A stretch of 64,000 bases of DNA from Myxococcus xanthus (lineage in GTDB: Bacteria > Myxococcota > Myxococcia > Myxococcales > Myxococcaceae), in contig NZ_FNOH01000005.1 of NCBI RefSeq assembly GCF_900106535.1, positions 124,001 through 188,000 of the forward strand. The letters are read 5' to 3'. A program made the translations under genes and the position numbers. Each line of letters opens with the position of its first letter. The first letter of the stretch is position 1. Positions 43,681-53,700 of this stretch are shown one piece after another. The notes under the pieces were generated by a model. That model had not been told where the DNA came from. It did no database searches and saw nothing but the letters and a program-made list of their open reading frames with translations.

Positions 43681-44259
43681 ATGGCCGGTGTCATCGATAC
43701 GTCCGAGTTCCGCAAGGGTCTGAAGATTGAAATCGACGGTGAGCCGTTTGAAATCGCCGATTTCCAGCACGTCAAGCCCGGCAAGGGCTCCGCGTTCGTG
43801 CGCACCACGATTCGCAGCCTCCTGACGGGCCGCGTGCTCCAGCCCACGCTGAAGTCCGGTGAGAAGGTGGGCAAGCCCGACATCGAGGAGAAGGACATGC
43901 AGTACCTCTATGTCCAGGGCGAGGAGTTCTACTTCATGGACACCCGCAACTACGAGCAGACCTTCCTCGGTGAGAAGGTGCTCGGAGAGGCGAAGAACTT
44001 CCTGAAGGAGAACATCAACGTCAGCGTCCTCTTCTACAATGGCAAGGCCATTGGTGTGACGCTGCCGAACTCCGTGGACCTCAAGGTCACCCAGTGCGAT
44101 CCGGGTATCCGCGGTGACACCGTCTCCGGCGCACTGAAGCCCGCCGTCCTGGAGACCGGCTACTCCGTCTACGTCCCGCTTTTCATCGAAGAGGGTGACG
44201 TGCTGAAGATTGATACGCGCGACGGTAAGTACCTGACGCGCGTGGCCACCAGGGGCTAG
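43681..44259 (+). CDS. efp: Translation elongation factor P
   Basis: A 192-residue three-domain EF-P that rescues ribosomes stalled at polyproline. The N-terminal KOW domain has [12 protein letters not shown], where the conserved Lys in PGKG is the position modified in many bacteria. The OB domains follow, with [16 protein letters not shown], the EF-P signature, near residues 143-158. Length is slightly above the 185-188 usual value. It lies upstream of accB and accC, an association common in bacteria. The Pro-rich proteins in this genome are natural targets. Confidence 0.96.
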   Translation: MAGVIDTSEFRKGLKIEIDGEPFEIADFQHVKPGKGSAFVRTTIRSLLTGRVLQPTLKSGEKVGKPDIEEKDMQYLYVQGEEFYFMDTRNYEQTFLGEKVLGEAKNFLKENINVSVLFYNGKAIGVTLPNSVDLKVTQCDPGIRGDTVSGALKPAVLETGYSVYVPLFIEEGDVLKIDTRDGKYLTRVATRG

Positions 44260-44302
44260 TACGCAGCTCGGCAGCGACGCCGGAGGGAAGGGGACGCGAG
44301 AT

Positions 44303-44902
44303 ATGGCAACGAAGCGCAAGTCGACCCGGGCCCAGGCGCCCGCTCGGACGGAGGCCGCCTCGAGCGGTCCCGCTGACACGGGTGGCACGTCCCTGGACGT
44401 GGATGCCCTGCAGCAGATCGTGGAGATTCTCGAGTCCTCGGACGTCACGAGGCTGGTCTGGAAGCGCGGCGAGGAGAAGCTCTTCATCCGCCGCGGCCAG
44501 GGCCCCGAGACGACCATCGTCCACCACGCCGCGCCGGCTCCCGTCGCCGCGAGTGTCGGGGTGGAGTACACCGCCCCTGCCGCTCCTCGCGTCGCCGCGC
44601 CGCCGCCGGCCGCTACTCCCGCCGCGCCGGCTCCGGCCGCCGAGAAGCCGGTGGAGAAGCCTGGCCACCAGGTGACGAGCCCCTTCGTGGGGACGTTCTA
44701 CCGGACCCCCGCGCCGGACCAGCCTCCCTTCGTGGAGGTGGGCTCCATCGTGAAGAAGGGCCAGGTGCTCTGCATCATCGAAGCGATGAAGCTGATGAAC
44801 GAGATTGAGTCCGAGGTCTCCGGCCGGGTGGCGGAAATCCTCGTGGAGAACGGCCGGCCGGTGGAGTTCGGTCAGGCGCTGTTCCGCATCGAAGTGGCCT
44901 GA
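44303..44902 (+). CDS. accB: Acetyl-CoA carboxylase biotin carboxyl carrier protein
   Basis: A 199-residue subunit that carries biotin for acetyl-CoA carboxylase. Residues 1-30 are a basic disordered start, then a helical segment ([24 protein letters not shown]) and a Pro/Ala-rich hinge (about 80-125). The biotinyl domain (about 125-199) contains [15 protein letters not shown], with the biotinylated Lys in EAMKLMN. It is followed by accC 73 bases later, and efp is 43 bases upstream. Confidence 0.97.
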   Translation: MATKRKSTRAQAPARTEAASSGPADTGGTSLDVDALQQIVEILESSDVTRLVWKRGEEKLFIRRGQGPETTIVHHAAPAPVAASVGVEYTAPAAPRVAAPPPAATPAAPAPAAEKPVEKPGHQVTSPFVGTFYRTPAPDQPPFVEVGSIVKKGQVLCIIEAMKLMNEIESEVSGRVAEILVENGRPVEFGQALFRIEVA

Positions 44903-44975
44903 AGATGAGGCTGGCGCGCCGCCCGTATCCCACGGGCGAGCCGCTCCTCATGACGGCCCTGACGGAGACACCCAC

Positions 44976-46361
44976 GTGTTCAAGAAGGTGCTGATCGCCA
45001 ACCGCGGGGAGATTGCCCTGCGGGTCATCCGCGCCTGCCGGGAGTTGGGCATCGCCACGGTCGCGGTGCACTCCACGGCGGACGCCAACGCGCTCCATGT
45101 CCGCTTCGCAGACGAGGCGGTGTGCATCGGCCCGCCGGCGTCCAAGGAGAGCTACCTCAACGTCCCGCAGCTGCTGTCCGCCGCCGAAATCACCCGCGCG
45201 GACGCCATCCACCCGGGCTACGGCTTCCTGTCGGAGAACGCCGAGTTCGCGGAGGTCTGCGAGAACTGCAAGATTCGCTTCATTGGCCCCCGGCCGGAGA
45301 TGCTCCGGCTGATGGGCAACAAGGTGCGCGCCCGCCAGGCCGCGCGCGAGGCGGGACTGCCGCTGCTTCCGGGCAGCCCCGGCACCGTGAAGGACCCGCG
45401 TGAGGCGGAGGCCTTCGCCCGCGAGATTGGCTTCCCCGTCATCCTCAAGGCGGCCGCTGGTGGCGGCGGCAAGGGGATGAAGATCGTCCGCGAGCCGGGC
45501 GCGCTGGCGCAGGCCTTCTCCACCGCCCAGGCGGAGGCCGTGGCGTCGTTCTCCAATGGCGACCTCTACATCGAGCGCTATGTGGAGAAGCCGCGCCACA
45601 TCGAAATCCAGATCGTCGCGGACGAGCACGGCAACATCGTCCACCTCAACGAGCGTGAGTGCTCGGTGCAGCGCCGACACCAGAAGCTCATTGAAGAGAG
45701 TCCGTCGCCGGCGCTGACGCCGGAGCTGCGCAAGCGCATGGGCGAGGTGTCCGTGAACGCCATGCGCAGGCTCGCGTACAACAACGTGGGCACCATCGAG
45801 TACCTGCTCGACGAGCGCGGCGAGTTCTACTTCATGGAGATGAACACGCGCATCCAGGTGGAGCACCCGGTGACGGAGCTCGTCACGGGCGTGGACCTGG
45901 TGAGCGAGCAGATCCGCCTGGCCTATGGGGAGCCCCTGCGCTTCACGCAGGAGGACGTCCAGATTCGTGGCCACGCCATCGAGTGCCGGGTGAACGCCGA
46001 GGACCCGATTACCTTCGCCCCCTGGCCCGGGAAGATTACCGGCTACAGCGTGCCGGGCGGCTACGGGGTGCGCGTGGACTCGGGCGCCTACGAGAACTAC
46101 ACGGTGCTGCCGTACTACGACAGCCTCCTGTCGAAGCTCATCGTCCACGCGGAGGACCGGGCTACGGCCATCCGCCGCATGCAGCGCGCCCTGGGCGAAT
46201 ACGTCGTGGAAGGCATCCGCACCAACATCCCGTTCCACCGGGCCGCGCTCGCGGAAGAGTCCTTCCAGGAGGGCAATTACGACACCCGTTTCGTGGAGCG
46301 CTTGCTCGCGAGCGAGACGGGCTCCCGGCGGCTGAAGAAGGCCGTCGAGGAGACGCCGTAG
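44976..46361 (+). CDS. accC: Acetyl-CoA carboxylase, biotin carboxylase subunit
   Basis: A 461-residue ATP-grasp enzyme that carboxylates biotin on AccB, the first step of fatty acid synthesis. The GTG at 44976 is preferred because [20 protein letters not shown] is the canonical start. The glycine-rich ATP loop [14 protein letters not shown] (about residue 157) and the motifs [15 protein letters not shown] ([16 protein letters not shown]) and [13 protein letters not shown] are present. A strong terminator follows. Confidence 0.96.
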   Translation: MFKKVLIANRGEIALRVIRACRELGIATVAVHSTADANALHVRFADEAVCIGPPASKESYLNVPQLLSAAEITRADAIHPGYGFLSENAEFAEVCENCKIRFIGPRPEMLRLMGNKVRARQAAREAGLPLLPGSPGTVKDPREAEAFAREIGFPVILKAAAGGGGKGMKIVREPGALAQAFSTAQAEAVASFSNGDLYIERYVEKPRHIEIQIVADEHGNIVHLNERECSVQRRHQKLIEESPSPALTPELRKRMGEVSVNAMRRLAYNNVGTIEYLLDERGEFYFMEMNTRIQVEHPVTELVTGVDLVSEQIRLAYGEPLRFTQEDVQIRGHAIECRVNAEDPITFAPWPGKITGYSVPGGYGVRVDSGAYENYTVLPYYDSLLSKLIVHAEDRATAIRRMQRALGEYVVEGIRTNIPFHRAALAEESFQEGNYDTRFVERLLASETGSRRLKKAVEETP

Positions 46362-46418
46362 CACCCATCCACGTGGTGCGGATTCCCGCTTGTCGGGCCG
46401 CTACGCGAGCAGGTGATC

Positions 46419-46446
46419 CGGCCCGGGGGGAGCCGGGCCGTTTCTT
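46419..46446 (+). terminator. Intrinsic terminator after accC
   Basis: CGGCCCGG (46419-46426) pairs with CCGGGCCG (46433-46440) over a 6-base loop and is followed by TTTCTT. It lies 57 bases after accC and directly upstream of the sgmX promoter. Confidence 0.85.
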
Positions 46447-46473
46447 GACCCGCGTCGGAGCTTTCCGTTAGCC
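46445..46473 (+). promoter_or_regulatory. Predicted sigma70-type promoter of sgmX
   Basis: TTGACC at 46445-46450, a spacer of exactly 17 bases and TTAGCC at 46468-46473. It overlaps the tail of the accC terminator and would give a leader of about 70 bases before the sgmX ATG. Confidence 0.65.
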
Positions 46474-46549
46474 TCCGACACTCCCCCTTGCTGAGGATGG
46501 AAACCCGCGAAGTTCAAGGGGTTTCGGCCTGCTGGAAGCCCACCGCTCG

Positions 46550-49500
46550 ATGGACAAGAACAAGATCATCGAAGCCGCCGCGAAGCTCGTCGCGAAGGGC
46601 GCCTACGACAAGGCCATCAAGGAGTACCAGAAGGTCCTGGAGGTCGACCCGAAGGACATCCGGGTCCTCCAGAAGATGGGGGAGCTGTACCAGAAGAAGA
46701 ACGACAACCCGCAGGCCGCCCATTTCTTCACCAAGGTCGCGGAGAGCTACTCGTCGGACGGCTTCTTCCTCAAGGCCGTCGCGCTCTACAAGCAAGTCCT
46801 CAAGCTCAATCCGAACCTGCTGGAGGTGAACCTCAAGCTGGCGGAGCTTCACCAGCAGCTCGGGCTGATGTCCGAGGCGATGGCGTACTTCCAGATTGTC
46901 GCCAACCACTACGACAAGGCGGGCGACACGAAGTCGTCGCTCGATACCTTGAAGAAGATGGTGGATCTCGACCCGGAGAACGTGGCGTCGAAGATCAAGC
47001 TGGCGGAGCTGTACGCGCGCGAGAACATGACGCGCGAGGCGGCCCAGGAGTTCAAGCGCGCCGCCGAGTACCTCAAGCGCAACAGTCGCGCGGATGACTG
47101 GCTCCGCGTGGCCGAGCGGCTGTCCGCGCTGGAGCCGGACAACCTTCCGCTGTCGAAGGAGCTGGCCACGTCGTACCTGCAGCGCGGCGACCAGAAGCGC
47201 GCGCTGGCGAAGCTGCAGGTGTGTTTCAAGGCCGACGGCCGCGACGTGGAGACGCTCACGCTGCTGGCGCAGGCGTTCCAGGGCCTGGGCCAGACGTCGA
47301 AGACCATCTCCGTCTACAAGGAGCTGGCCAAGATTCATCAGGAGCGCGGCCGCGTCACCGAGGCCGAGGCTGTCTGGACGCAGATTGAAGTGCTGGACCC
47401 CGAGGACCCGGACCTGGTCGCGCGCCGCGCGCCCGAGCCCGCTCCGGCGGCGCCCCAGCCCGCGGCGGCACCTCAGCCCGCCCCGCGCCCCGCGCCCCAG
47501 CCCACGGCGGCAGCGCCGGCGCCGGCGCCCGTGGCACCTCCCGCTCCGGCGGGGATGGGGCGCGAGCAGCTCTCCAAGCTGCTCACGGAGACGGACGTCT
47601 ACGTCAAGTACGGACTCCACGACAAAGCGCTGGAGCACCTGCGCAAGGTCTTCTCCGTCGAGCCGGAGAACCTCGACGCCCACGAGAAGGCGTATCAAAT
47701 CTACGTCGCGTCCGGGAACATGGCCCAGGCATCGGAGCAGCTGCTGAATGTGCTCCGCCTGTGTACGCGCACGGCCGACGTGCAGCGCGCGCAGCCGTAC
47801 CTGGCCACCATCCTCCAGGAGAATCCCGCCCATCCCGAGGTGCCCGCGTTTCTGTCCGTGCTGCGCACGACGGGGCCCGTGGTCGCCGCGCCGACGGTGT
47901 CCGTGGTGGAGTCGGTGGGCGAGGACGCCATCCTGGTGGACTCCAGCGACGACGAGATTCTCGTCGCGCCGCCGCCGGAAGACGCGCTCCTGCACCCGCC
48001 CGGTGACGAGCTGGCGCTGACGACGCTGCCCTCGAGCGATTCGGACGAGGTCATCGAGGAGGACAGCGACTCCGCCGTCATCAGCGAAGAGGCGCTGGTG
48101 GGCGAGGCCATCACTTCGGGTGAGTTCGAGGTGTACGGCACGCCAGATCCGGAGGACCTGGCGGCGGCGTCGGTGGACGAGACGCTGGTGACGGACGACG
48201 ACCAGTTGGTGCTGTCCGACGAGCCGGGCCTCAGCGTCACCGATGACGAGCCGCTCGTCGCCTCCAGCGATGATGACCTGGCTGCCGTGGCGGCGTACTC
48301 GCTCGACGACGAGTCGCTGGTGGACGACGGCGCCGCCACGTCCATGGAAGCGCTGTCGCTCGGGGACGACGACGAGCCGCAGCCCACGCAGATGCACGCG
48401 CCCACGCAGGCGCTGCTCGACGAGGCCTCGCCGGACACGCTCCAGGTTCCCACGCTGGACTCGCTGGACGTGCCTGCGCTGGACGACGAGGCGCCTCCAC
48501 CGCTGGACTTGGAGAATGTGCCCACGCGCGTGGGCGCCGCGCCGTTGACGGCTGCCGACCTGGACGAGGACCCGTTCGGGGCCCCCGCGCTGGGCGACCC
48601 GATGGAGTTCGAGGAGCCCACGGCCTCGCACGCCATCGTGACGGTGGACGACGAGTCCTTCGTGGACGACGCGCCGGACCTGTCCGCGGACGAGCTGTCC
48701 GAGCCGGTCGCCTACGAGGAGCCCGCGGTCGAGGTCGAGCCCGATCCGGAACCCGAGCCCGAGCCGGCAGTCGAGGCCGCCGCCGATGAAGAGGAGCCCG
48801 CGGCGGAGGAGTGCGACGAGGCGTCGTTCTTCCTCGACCAGGGGCTGCTGGAAGAGGCGCGCGAGATTCTCGAGACGGTGATGATTGCCTTCCCGGGCCA
48901 CGCGCGCGCAGCCGAGCTGATGGAGCGGCTGGAGGCGGCGGAGGCGGGAGGCGGCGCGGAGCAGGAGGACGCGGCCGCGGAGCCGGCGCAGATTCCGAGC
49001 GTGCAGCCCGTCACGGACGGCTACGAGGACGCCGAGGAGACCACGGGCGAGCGCGACGCGTTCGACCTCGCGGCGGAGCTGGCCGGGGAGATCGACAACT
49101 TCGGCGATGACGCCGGGGCCTCGGCGCTGCCTGCGGAAGAGGACTTCCAGTACTCGGTGGAGGAGGTCTTCTCCGAGTTCAAGAAGAGCCTGGCCAAGGT
49201 GGTGAAGCCCGAGGACGTGGACACGCATTACGACCTGGGCATCGCGTACAAGGAAATGGGCCTGCTCGACGACGCGCTCCACGAGTTCGACGTGGCCCGC
49301 CAGGGCAGCGCGGGCGGCAAGCGCGAGCTGGACTGCATCACCATGATGGGCATGCTCCAACTGCTGCGCGGCGACGCCTCCGCGGCCGTGGAGGCCTTCC
49401 GCGAGGGGCTGGGCAACCCCCACGCCACGGGCGAGGCGGCCAAGGCGCTCGGCTTCGAGCTGGCGGCGGCCTACGAGGCCCAGGGGGAGGCGGGCAAGGC

Positions 49501-49732
49501 GCTCTTCCACTACCAGCGCGTGGCCGCGATGGACGGGAAGTACCGCGATGTCGCCGGGCACGTGTCCCGGCTTGCGGCTTCCGTGGCGCCGGTGGAGGAT
49601 CCGCTTCCGACGCCTTCTGGCAATGGGGCCCAGGCCACCAGCAGTCCGCCCGCACCCGCGGGGGCCGCGGCGCCCACCACTCCGATACCAGCGGCTGGCG
49701 CGTCCAAGGCGCGCAAGGTCGGCTACCTGTAG
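46550..49732 (+). CDS. sgmX: TPR polarity protein SgmX
   Basis: A 1060-residue cytoplasmic protein matching SgmX, which stimulates T4P formation at the leading pole and is brought there by MglA-GTP. The N-terminal region (about 1-440) is a run of TPR units (AAKLVAKGAYDKAIKEYQKV, LYQKKNDNPQAAHFFTKVAE) with a Pro/Ala linker at about 295-330. Residues about 450-800 are a long Asp/Glu/Ser-rich disordered segment (VDSSDDEIL, ISEEALVGEAI). The C-terminal part (about 755-1060) returns to TPR-like helices (EECDEASFFLDQGLLEEARE, YDLGIAYKEMGLLDDALHEF). The C-terminal TPRs are the part that interacts with MglA in the published model. The gene identity is from family and position. Confidence 0.88.
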   Translation: MDKNKIIEAAAKLVAKGAYDKAIKEYQKVLEVDPKDIRVLQKMGELYQKKNDNPQAAHFFTKVAESYSSDGFFLKAVALYKQVLKLNPNLLEVNLKLAELHQQLGLMSEAMAYFQIVANHYDKAGDTKSSLDTLKKMVDLDPENVASKIKLAELYARENMTREAAQEFKRAAEYLKRNSRADDWLRVAERLSALEPDNLPLSKELATSYLQRGDQKRALAKLQVCFKADGRDVETLTLLAQAFQGLGQTSKTISVYKELAKIHQERGRVTEAEAVWTQIEVLDPEDPDLVARRAPEPAPAAPQPAAAPQPAPRPAPQPTAAAPAPAPVAPPAPAGMGREQLSKLLTETDVYVKYGLHDKALEHLRKVFSVEPENLDAHEKAYQIYVASGNMAQASEQLLNVLRLCTRTADVQRAQPYLATILQENPAHPEVPAFLSVLRTTGPVVAAPTVSVVESVGEDAILVDSSDDEILVAPPPEDALLHPPGDELALTTLPSSDSDEVIEEDSDSAVISEEALVGEAITSGEFEVYGTPDPEDLAAASVDETLVTDDDQLVLSDEPGLSVTDDEPLVASSDDDLAAVAAYSLDDESLVDDGAATSMEALSLGDDDEPQPTQMHAPTQALLDEASPDTLQVPTLDSLDVPALDDEAPPPLDLENVPTRVGAAPLTAADLDEDPFGAPALGDPMEFEEPTASHAIVTVDDESFVDDAPDLSADELSEPVAYEEPAVEVEPDPEPEPEPAVEAAADEEEPAAEECDEASFFLDQGLLEEAREILETVMIAFPGHARAAELMERLEAAEAGGGAEQEDAAAEPAQIPSVQPVTDGYEDAEETTGERDAFDLAAELAGEIDNFGDDAGASALPAEEDFQYSVEEVFSEFKKSLAKVVKPEDVDTHYDLGIAYKEMGLLDDALHEFDVARQGSAGGKRELDCITMMGMLQLLRGDASAAVEAFREGLGNPHATGEAAKALGFELAAAYEAQGEAGKALFHYQRVAAMDGKYRDVAGHVSRLAASVAPVEDPLPTPSGNGAQATSSPPAPAGAAAPTTPIPAAGASKARKVGYL

Positions 49733-49759
49733 TTGCACCCCGCGAGGTCCGGCGAGCCC

Positions 49760-50704
49760 ATGACTACGTACCTGGACTTCTTCGAGCTGACCCAGGAGCC
49801 CTTCTCCAACGCTCCCGTCAGCCGCTTCTATTACAACTCGGCGCAGCACTCGCAGGCGCTCACCCGGCTGATGCACGCGGTGAGCTACATGAAGGGCCTG
49901 TCCATCCTCGTCGGTGACATCGGCGCGGGGAAGACGACGCTGGCCCGCCGCATGCTCGACTCGCTTCCGGAGTCCGAGTACGAGGCCGCGCTGCTCGTCA
50001 TCATCCACTCCGGCATCACCGCCAACTGGTTGCTGCGCCGCATCGCGCTGCAGTTGGGCGTGGAGAATCCGGCGCAGGAGAAGCTGGCGCTGCTGTCGCA
50101 GCTGTACCAGCGGCTGCTCCAAATCTACGAGTCCGGCAAGAAGGCCGTCGTCCTCATCGACGAGGCGCAGATGCTGGAGACTCGCGAGCTGATGGAGGAG
50201 TTCCGGGGGTTGCTCAACCTGGAAGTGCCGGAGCGCAAGCTCATCTCTTTCGTCTTCTTCGGCCTGCCGGAAATCGAAAAGAACCTGAAGCTGGACCCGC
50301 CGCTCGCGCAGCGCGTGGCTATGCGCTACCGGCTGGAGCCCTTCACCGCCGAGTCGACCGAGGCCTACGTCAAGCACCGCCTCCGGCTCGCGGGCTGCCC
50401 GCGCATGCCCTTCAGCCCGGAGGCGCTGCTGGCCGTACACCAGCACTCGTCCGGCTCGCCCCGCGTCATCAACACGCTGTGTGACAACGCGCTCTTCGAG
50501 GCCTTCCTCGCGCGCGAGCAGACGGTGTCCGCGGAGCTGGTGCATCGCATCGGGAAGAACCTGGGCCTGCTTGGGGTGAACACGCCCGCCGGGCAAGCGG
50601 CCGAGCGGCCGAGCGCTTCGGCGTCGACGCTCCCCAGGACGACGAGCAGCAAGGTGGACCTCGCGGAGATCGACCGCTACCTCGAAGGGCTGGGTAAGCT
50701 GTAG
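49760..50704 (+). CDS. ExeA/GspA-like AAA ATPase
   Basis: A 314-residue AAA ATPase. The ATG at 49760 gives MTTYLDFFELTQEPFSNAPV, the typical start of ExeA-like proteins (YxxFFxLxxxPF). Walker A is GDIGAGKTT (about residues 55-63) and Walker B is VVLIDEAQML (about 132-141). The C-terminus lacks the transmembrane helix and peptidoglycan-binding domain of ExeA, so it is a soluble cytoplasmic form. It follows sgmX by 27 bases and precedes tamB by 5. ExeA helps assemble secretins through peptidoglycan; a role with T4P or outer-membrane assembly here is inference. Confidence 0.85.
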   Translation: MTTYLDFFELTQEPFSNAPVSRFYYNSAQHSQALTRLMHAVSYMKGLSILVGDIGAGKTTLARRMLDSLPESEYEAALLVIIHSGITANWLLRRIALQLGVENPAQEKLALLSQLYQRLLQIYESGKKAVVLIDEAQMLETRELMEEFRGLLNLEVPERKLISFVFFGLPEIEKNLKLDPPLAQRVAMRYRLEPFTAESTEAYVKHRLRLAGCPRMPFSPEALLAVHQHSSGSPRVINTLCDNALFEAFLAREQTVSAELVHRIGKNLGLLGVNTPAGQAAERPSASASTLPRTTSSKVDLAEIDRYLEGLGKL

Positions 50705-50709
50705 CGGCT

Positions 50710-53700
50710 TTGTCTTCTCAGAGCCGCCACGGTGCGCGCAGGGCGCTGCTGTTGGTGCTCCTCGTCTTGTCGGGGAGCGTGCTCCTGTTGCGCATGCCGG
50801 AGACCTGGGAGGTGGCGTGCACGCTGGGCCGCCGACACCTGCCAGACGTGCTGGGCCTGGACGTGGGGCTCGGCCGCTGCGAGTTGGACCCGCTGGGCTC
50901 CCGCGTGGTGGTGCACGGCTTCTCGTTGTTCCTCCCCGGCACGGATTCGCCGCTGGTGGCCGTGGACAGGGCGGAGGTGCAGCTCGGCTTTCTCCAGCCG
51001 CTTCAGGGCCGGCTGACGCTGGCCCAGGTGAAGGCATCCCGGCCGCGCGTGGCGCTGGACTTGTCGCAGCCCTCGTCGCCGTCGGAGCCCAAGTCCAACT
51101 TCTGCTTCCTGGAGCCGCTCGAGCACCTGCGCGTGGCGAAGCTCGACATCTCCGGCGCGGAGCTGCGCCTGGCGCTGCCTGAGGGCCGGCGCGTGGAGGT
51201 GGACGAACTGGACGTTCGCTGGGACGAGCAGTGGGGCGTCATCGAGCTGGACGTGGAGGCCCGGCGCGGCCGGGTGCGCCTGGGCCCGGACGGACGTGAG
51301 CTGGCGTTGGGGCAGCTGGTCATCGCGGGCGCGTTGGACCCGGACGAGGCCCTGCTGGAGTTGGAGCGCGCCGAGGTGTCGCTGGACGACATCACCACCA
51401 CGGTGTCCGGCCGCGTGGATTCGCTGTGCGCGCCGCGGCTGGCCCTGGACGCGCAGGTGTTCCTTCCGCTGCGCGCGCTCTACCAGGCGCGGCTGATTCC
51501 CAGCCCCGCGACGGGGCACCTCTGGTCGCGTGTGTCCATCGCGGGGAAGGTGGCGTCTCCCGCGGTGTCGCTGGAGCTGTCGGGCAACAGCCTGGGCTAC
51601 GGGGACTTCGGCCCGACGAACCTGCACGCGCGCCTGTCGTACTCGGGTGAAGACGTCCGGCTGGAGGAGCTCACCCTGCCCGTGGGCGCGGGCAAGGTGC
51701 GCGCGACGGGGCGGCTGGGGCTCACGCCGAACTTCCCGCTGGAGGTGTCGTTGACGACGGAGGACGCGTCGTTGGGCCGCATCCTGGACCGGGCGGGGGT
51801 GAAGGGCTCCTGGGTGGACTTCCCGGCCTCGCTGGACGCGCGGCTGTCCGGCAACCTGCTGCCGCGCTTCTCCCTGTCGGGGCCGTTGGACCTGCGGACC
51901 GGGAAGTTCGTGCTGGCCACGCATGCGTTCGACACGCAGCCGAAGGACGGGCTCACGATTCTGGAGTTCGACAAGGCCCGCGCGCAGGCGCAGGTGAAGC
52001 TCCAGGCGGACCGCGTGGCCTTCAGCCACGTCAACGCGGAGGTGGGCCACTCACGCGTGACGGGCGACGTCGTGCTCCTGCTGGCGGGCGGGTTGGGCCT
52101 GGACATCCATGGGCAGGGTGACGTGGACCTGGCGGACTTTGGCCACATCGCGGGCCTGCCCTGGGCCGGACGGGGCCACGCCACCTACGCGATTACCGGA
52201 CCCGCGTCGGACGTGAAGGTGGAGGCGGGGCTGTCCTTCCGCGACTTCGAGTTCTGGAACCTGTCGCTGGGGGTGATGCAGGGGAAGCTGGCCTACAAGG
52301 ACAGCCTGCTCACGTTCCCCGCCTTCTCCGGTCAGAAGGGGCGCACGCAGTACTACGGCAAGGCGGGCGTGTCCTTCGGGCGGCTGCTCAACCTGCGCCT
52401 GGAGGTGAACGTCCCGCAGGGGCGCAACGAGGACCTGGTGGACGTGGTGGCGGGCCTGAGTCCGTCGCTCGCGGTGATGCAGGGCACGTTGGGTGGAACG
52501 GCCACCGGCCGCGTGGAGGTGGACAGCCCCGTGGAGAAGCTGGAGGGGCTGGTGGCGTTCGACGTCAAGGACACCACCTACCTGGGCCGGCGCATGGGTG
52601 ACGGCGCGGCGCGGCTGCGCTTCGTGGATGGCAAGGCGATGGTGCTGGAGCGCACCACCCTCACGGGGCCGCTGGGCCGCACCTGGGCAGAGGGCACCTT
52701 CACGTTCGAGGGCGGGCTGGACTACCGCTTCGGCGGAGACGGTCTGTCGCTGGCCGAGGCGGTGGACCCGGAGCTCGCCGAGCGCATGGGCATCGAGGGC
52801 ACCATGGTGATGGACGGCGTCGTGTCGGGCACCGCGGACGTGCCGGTGGTGGACGTCACGCTGCGCGCGCCGCGCGTCACCTTCGCCGAGCGGAACCTGG
52901 GCGCCATGGACCTCACCGGGCGCATGGTGGGGAAGAACTTCGAGGTGTGGGGCCACCCCTTCGGGGACGCCACCGGCCGCATCCGCATGAAGGTGCAGGA
53001 GAACTGGCCCTATGAAGCCCAGGGCTCGTTCTCGTTGCCGGAGATTCGCCCGCTGCTGCCGGACGCGCCGCTGTGGGCGGGCGTCAGCGGGTCCCTGTCG
53101 GGCACGGTGAGCGCCAAGGGCCTGCTCTTGGAGCCCGCGGGCTCGCAGGTGAACGCCACCGTGGAGCGGCTGGTCCTCTCCCGCGACGACCTGCGCGGGG
53201 AGAACGCGGGCCCCATCGTGCTGGCGTACGCGGCCGGGCGGACGGATGTGCAGCCCTTCCGCTTCACGGGGCAGCACGTGGACCTGTCGCTGGGCGGGTG
53301 GATGAGCCCGCGCGGCCTGAACGTGACGCTGCGGGGCGGGTTGGATTTGCGCCTGCTGGAGTCGTTGATGCCCGCCATGGTGGAGCGCTCCTCCGGGCGC
53401 ATCACCGTGGACGCCGAGGCCTCCGGGACGCTGGAGAAGCCCTCCGTGGTGGGCTCCGCGGAGCTGTTCGACATGCGGCTGGCGCTGCGGGACTGGCCCG
53501 TCCAGGTGCGCAACATGGCCGGACGCGTGGAGATGACGGGCCAGCGCGTGCTCGTGGAGCACCTGCAGGGCCAGCTCAACGACGGCCGCGTGTCCGCGCG
53601 CGGCGACGTGCGGCTGGAGCGCTTCCTGCCGCAGCGGCTGGGCCTCACCATCCAACTGGACGAGGTGCCTTACCGGCTCACGGAGGACCTGCCCGCGACC

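Noticed and set aside
46514..51037. Very long minus-strand open frame of 1507 codons opposite sgmX and its neighbours
   Set aside because: It is the antisense shadow of high-GC genes: its Arg/Leu/Val/His-rich repetitive sequence has no domain, and the plus-strand genes are clearly real.
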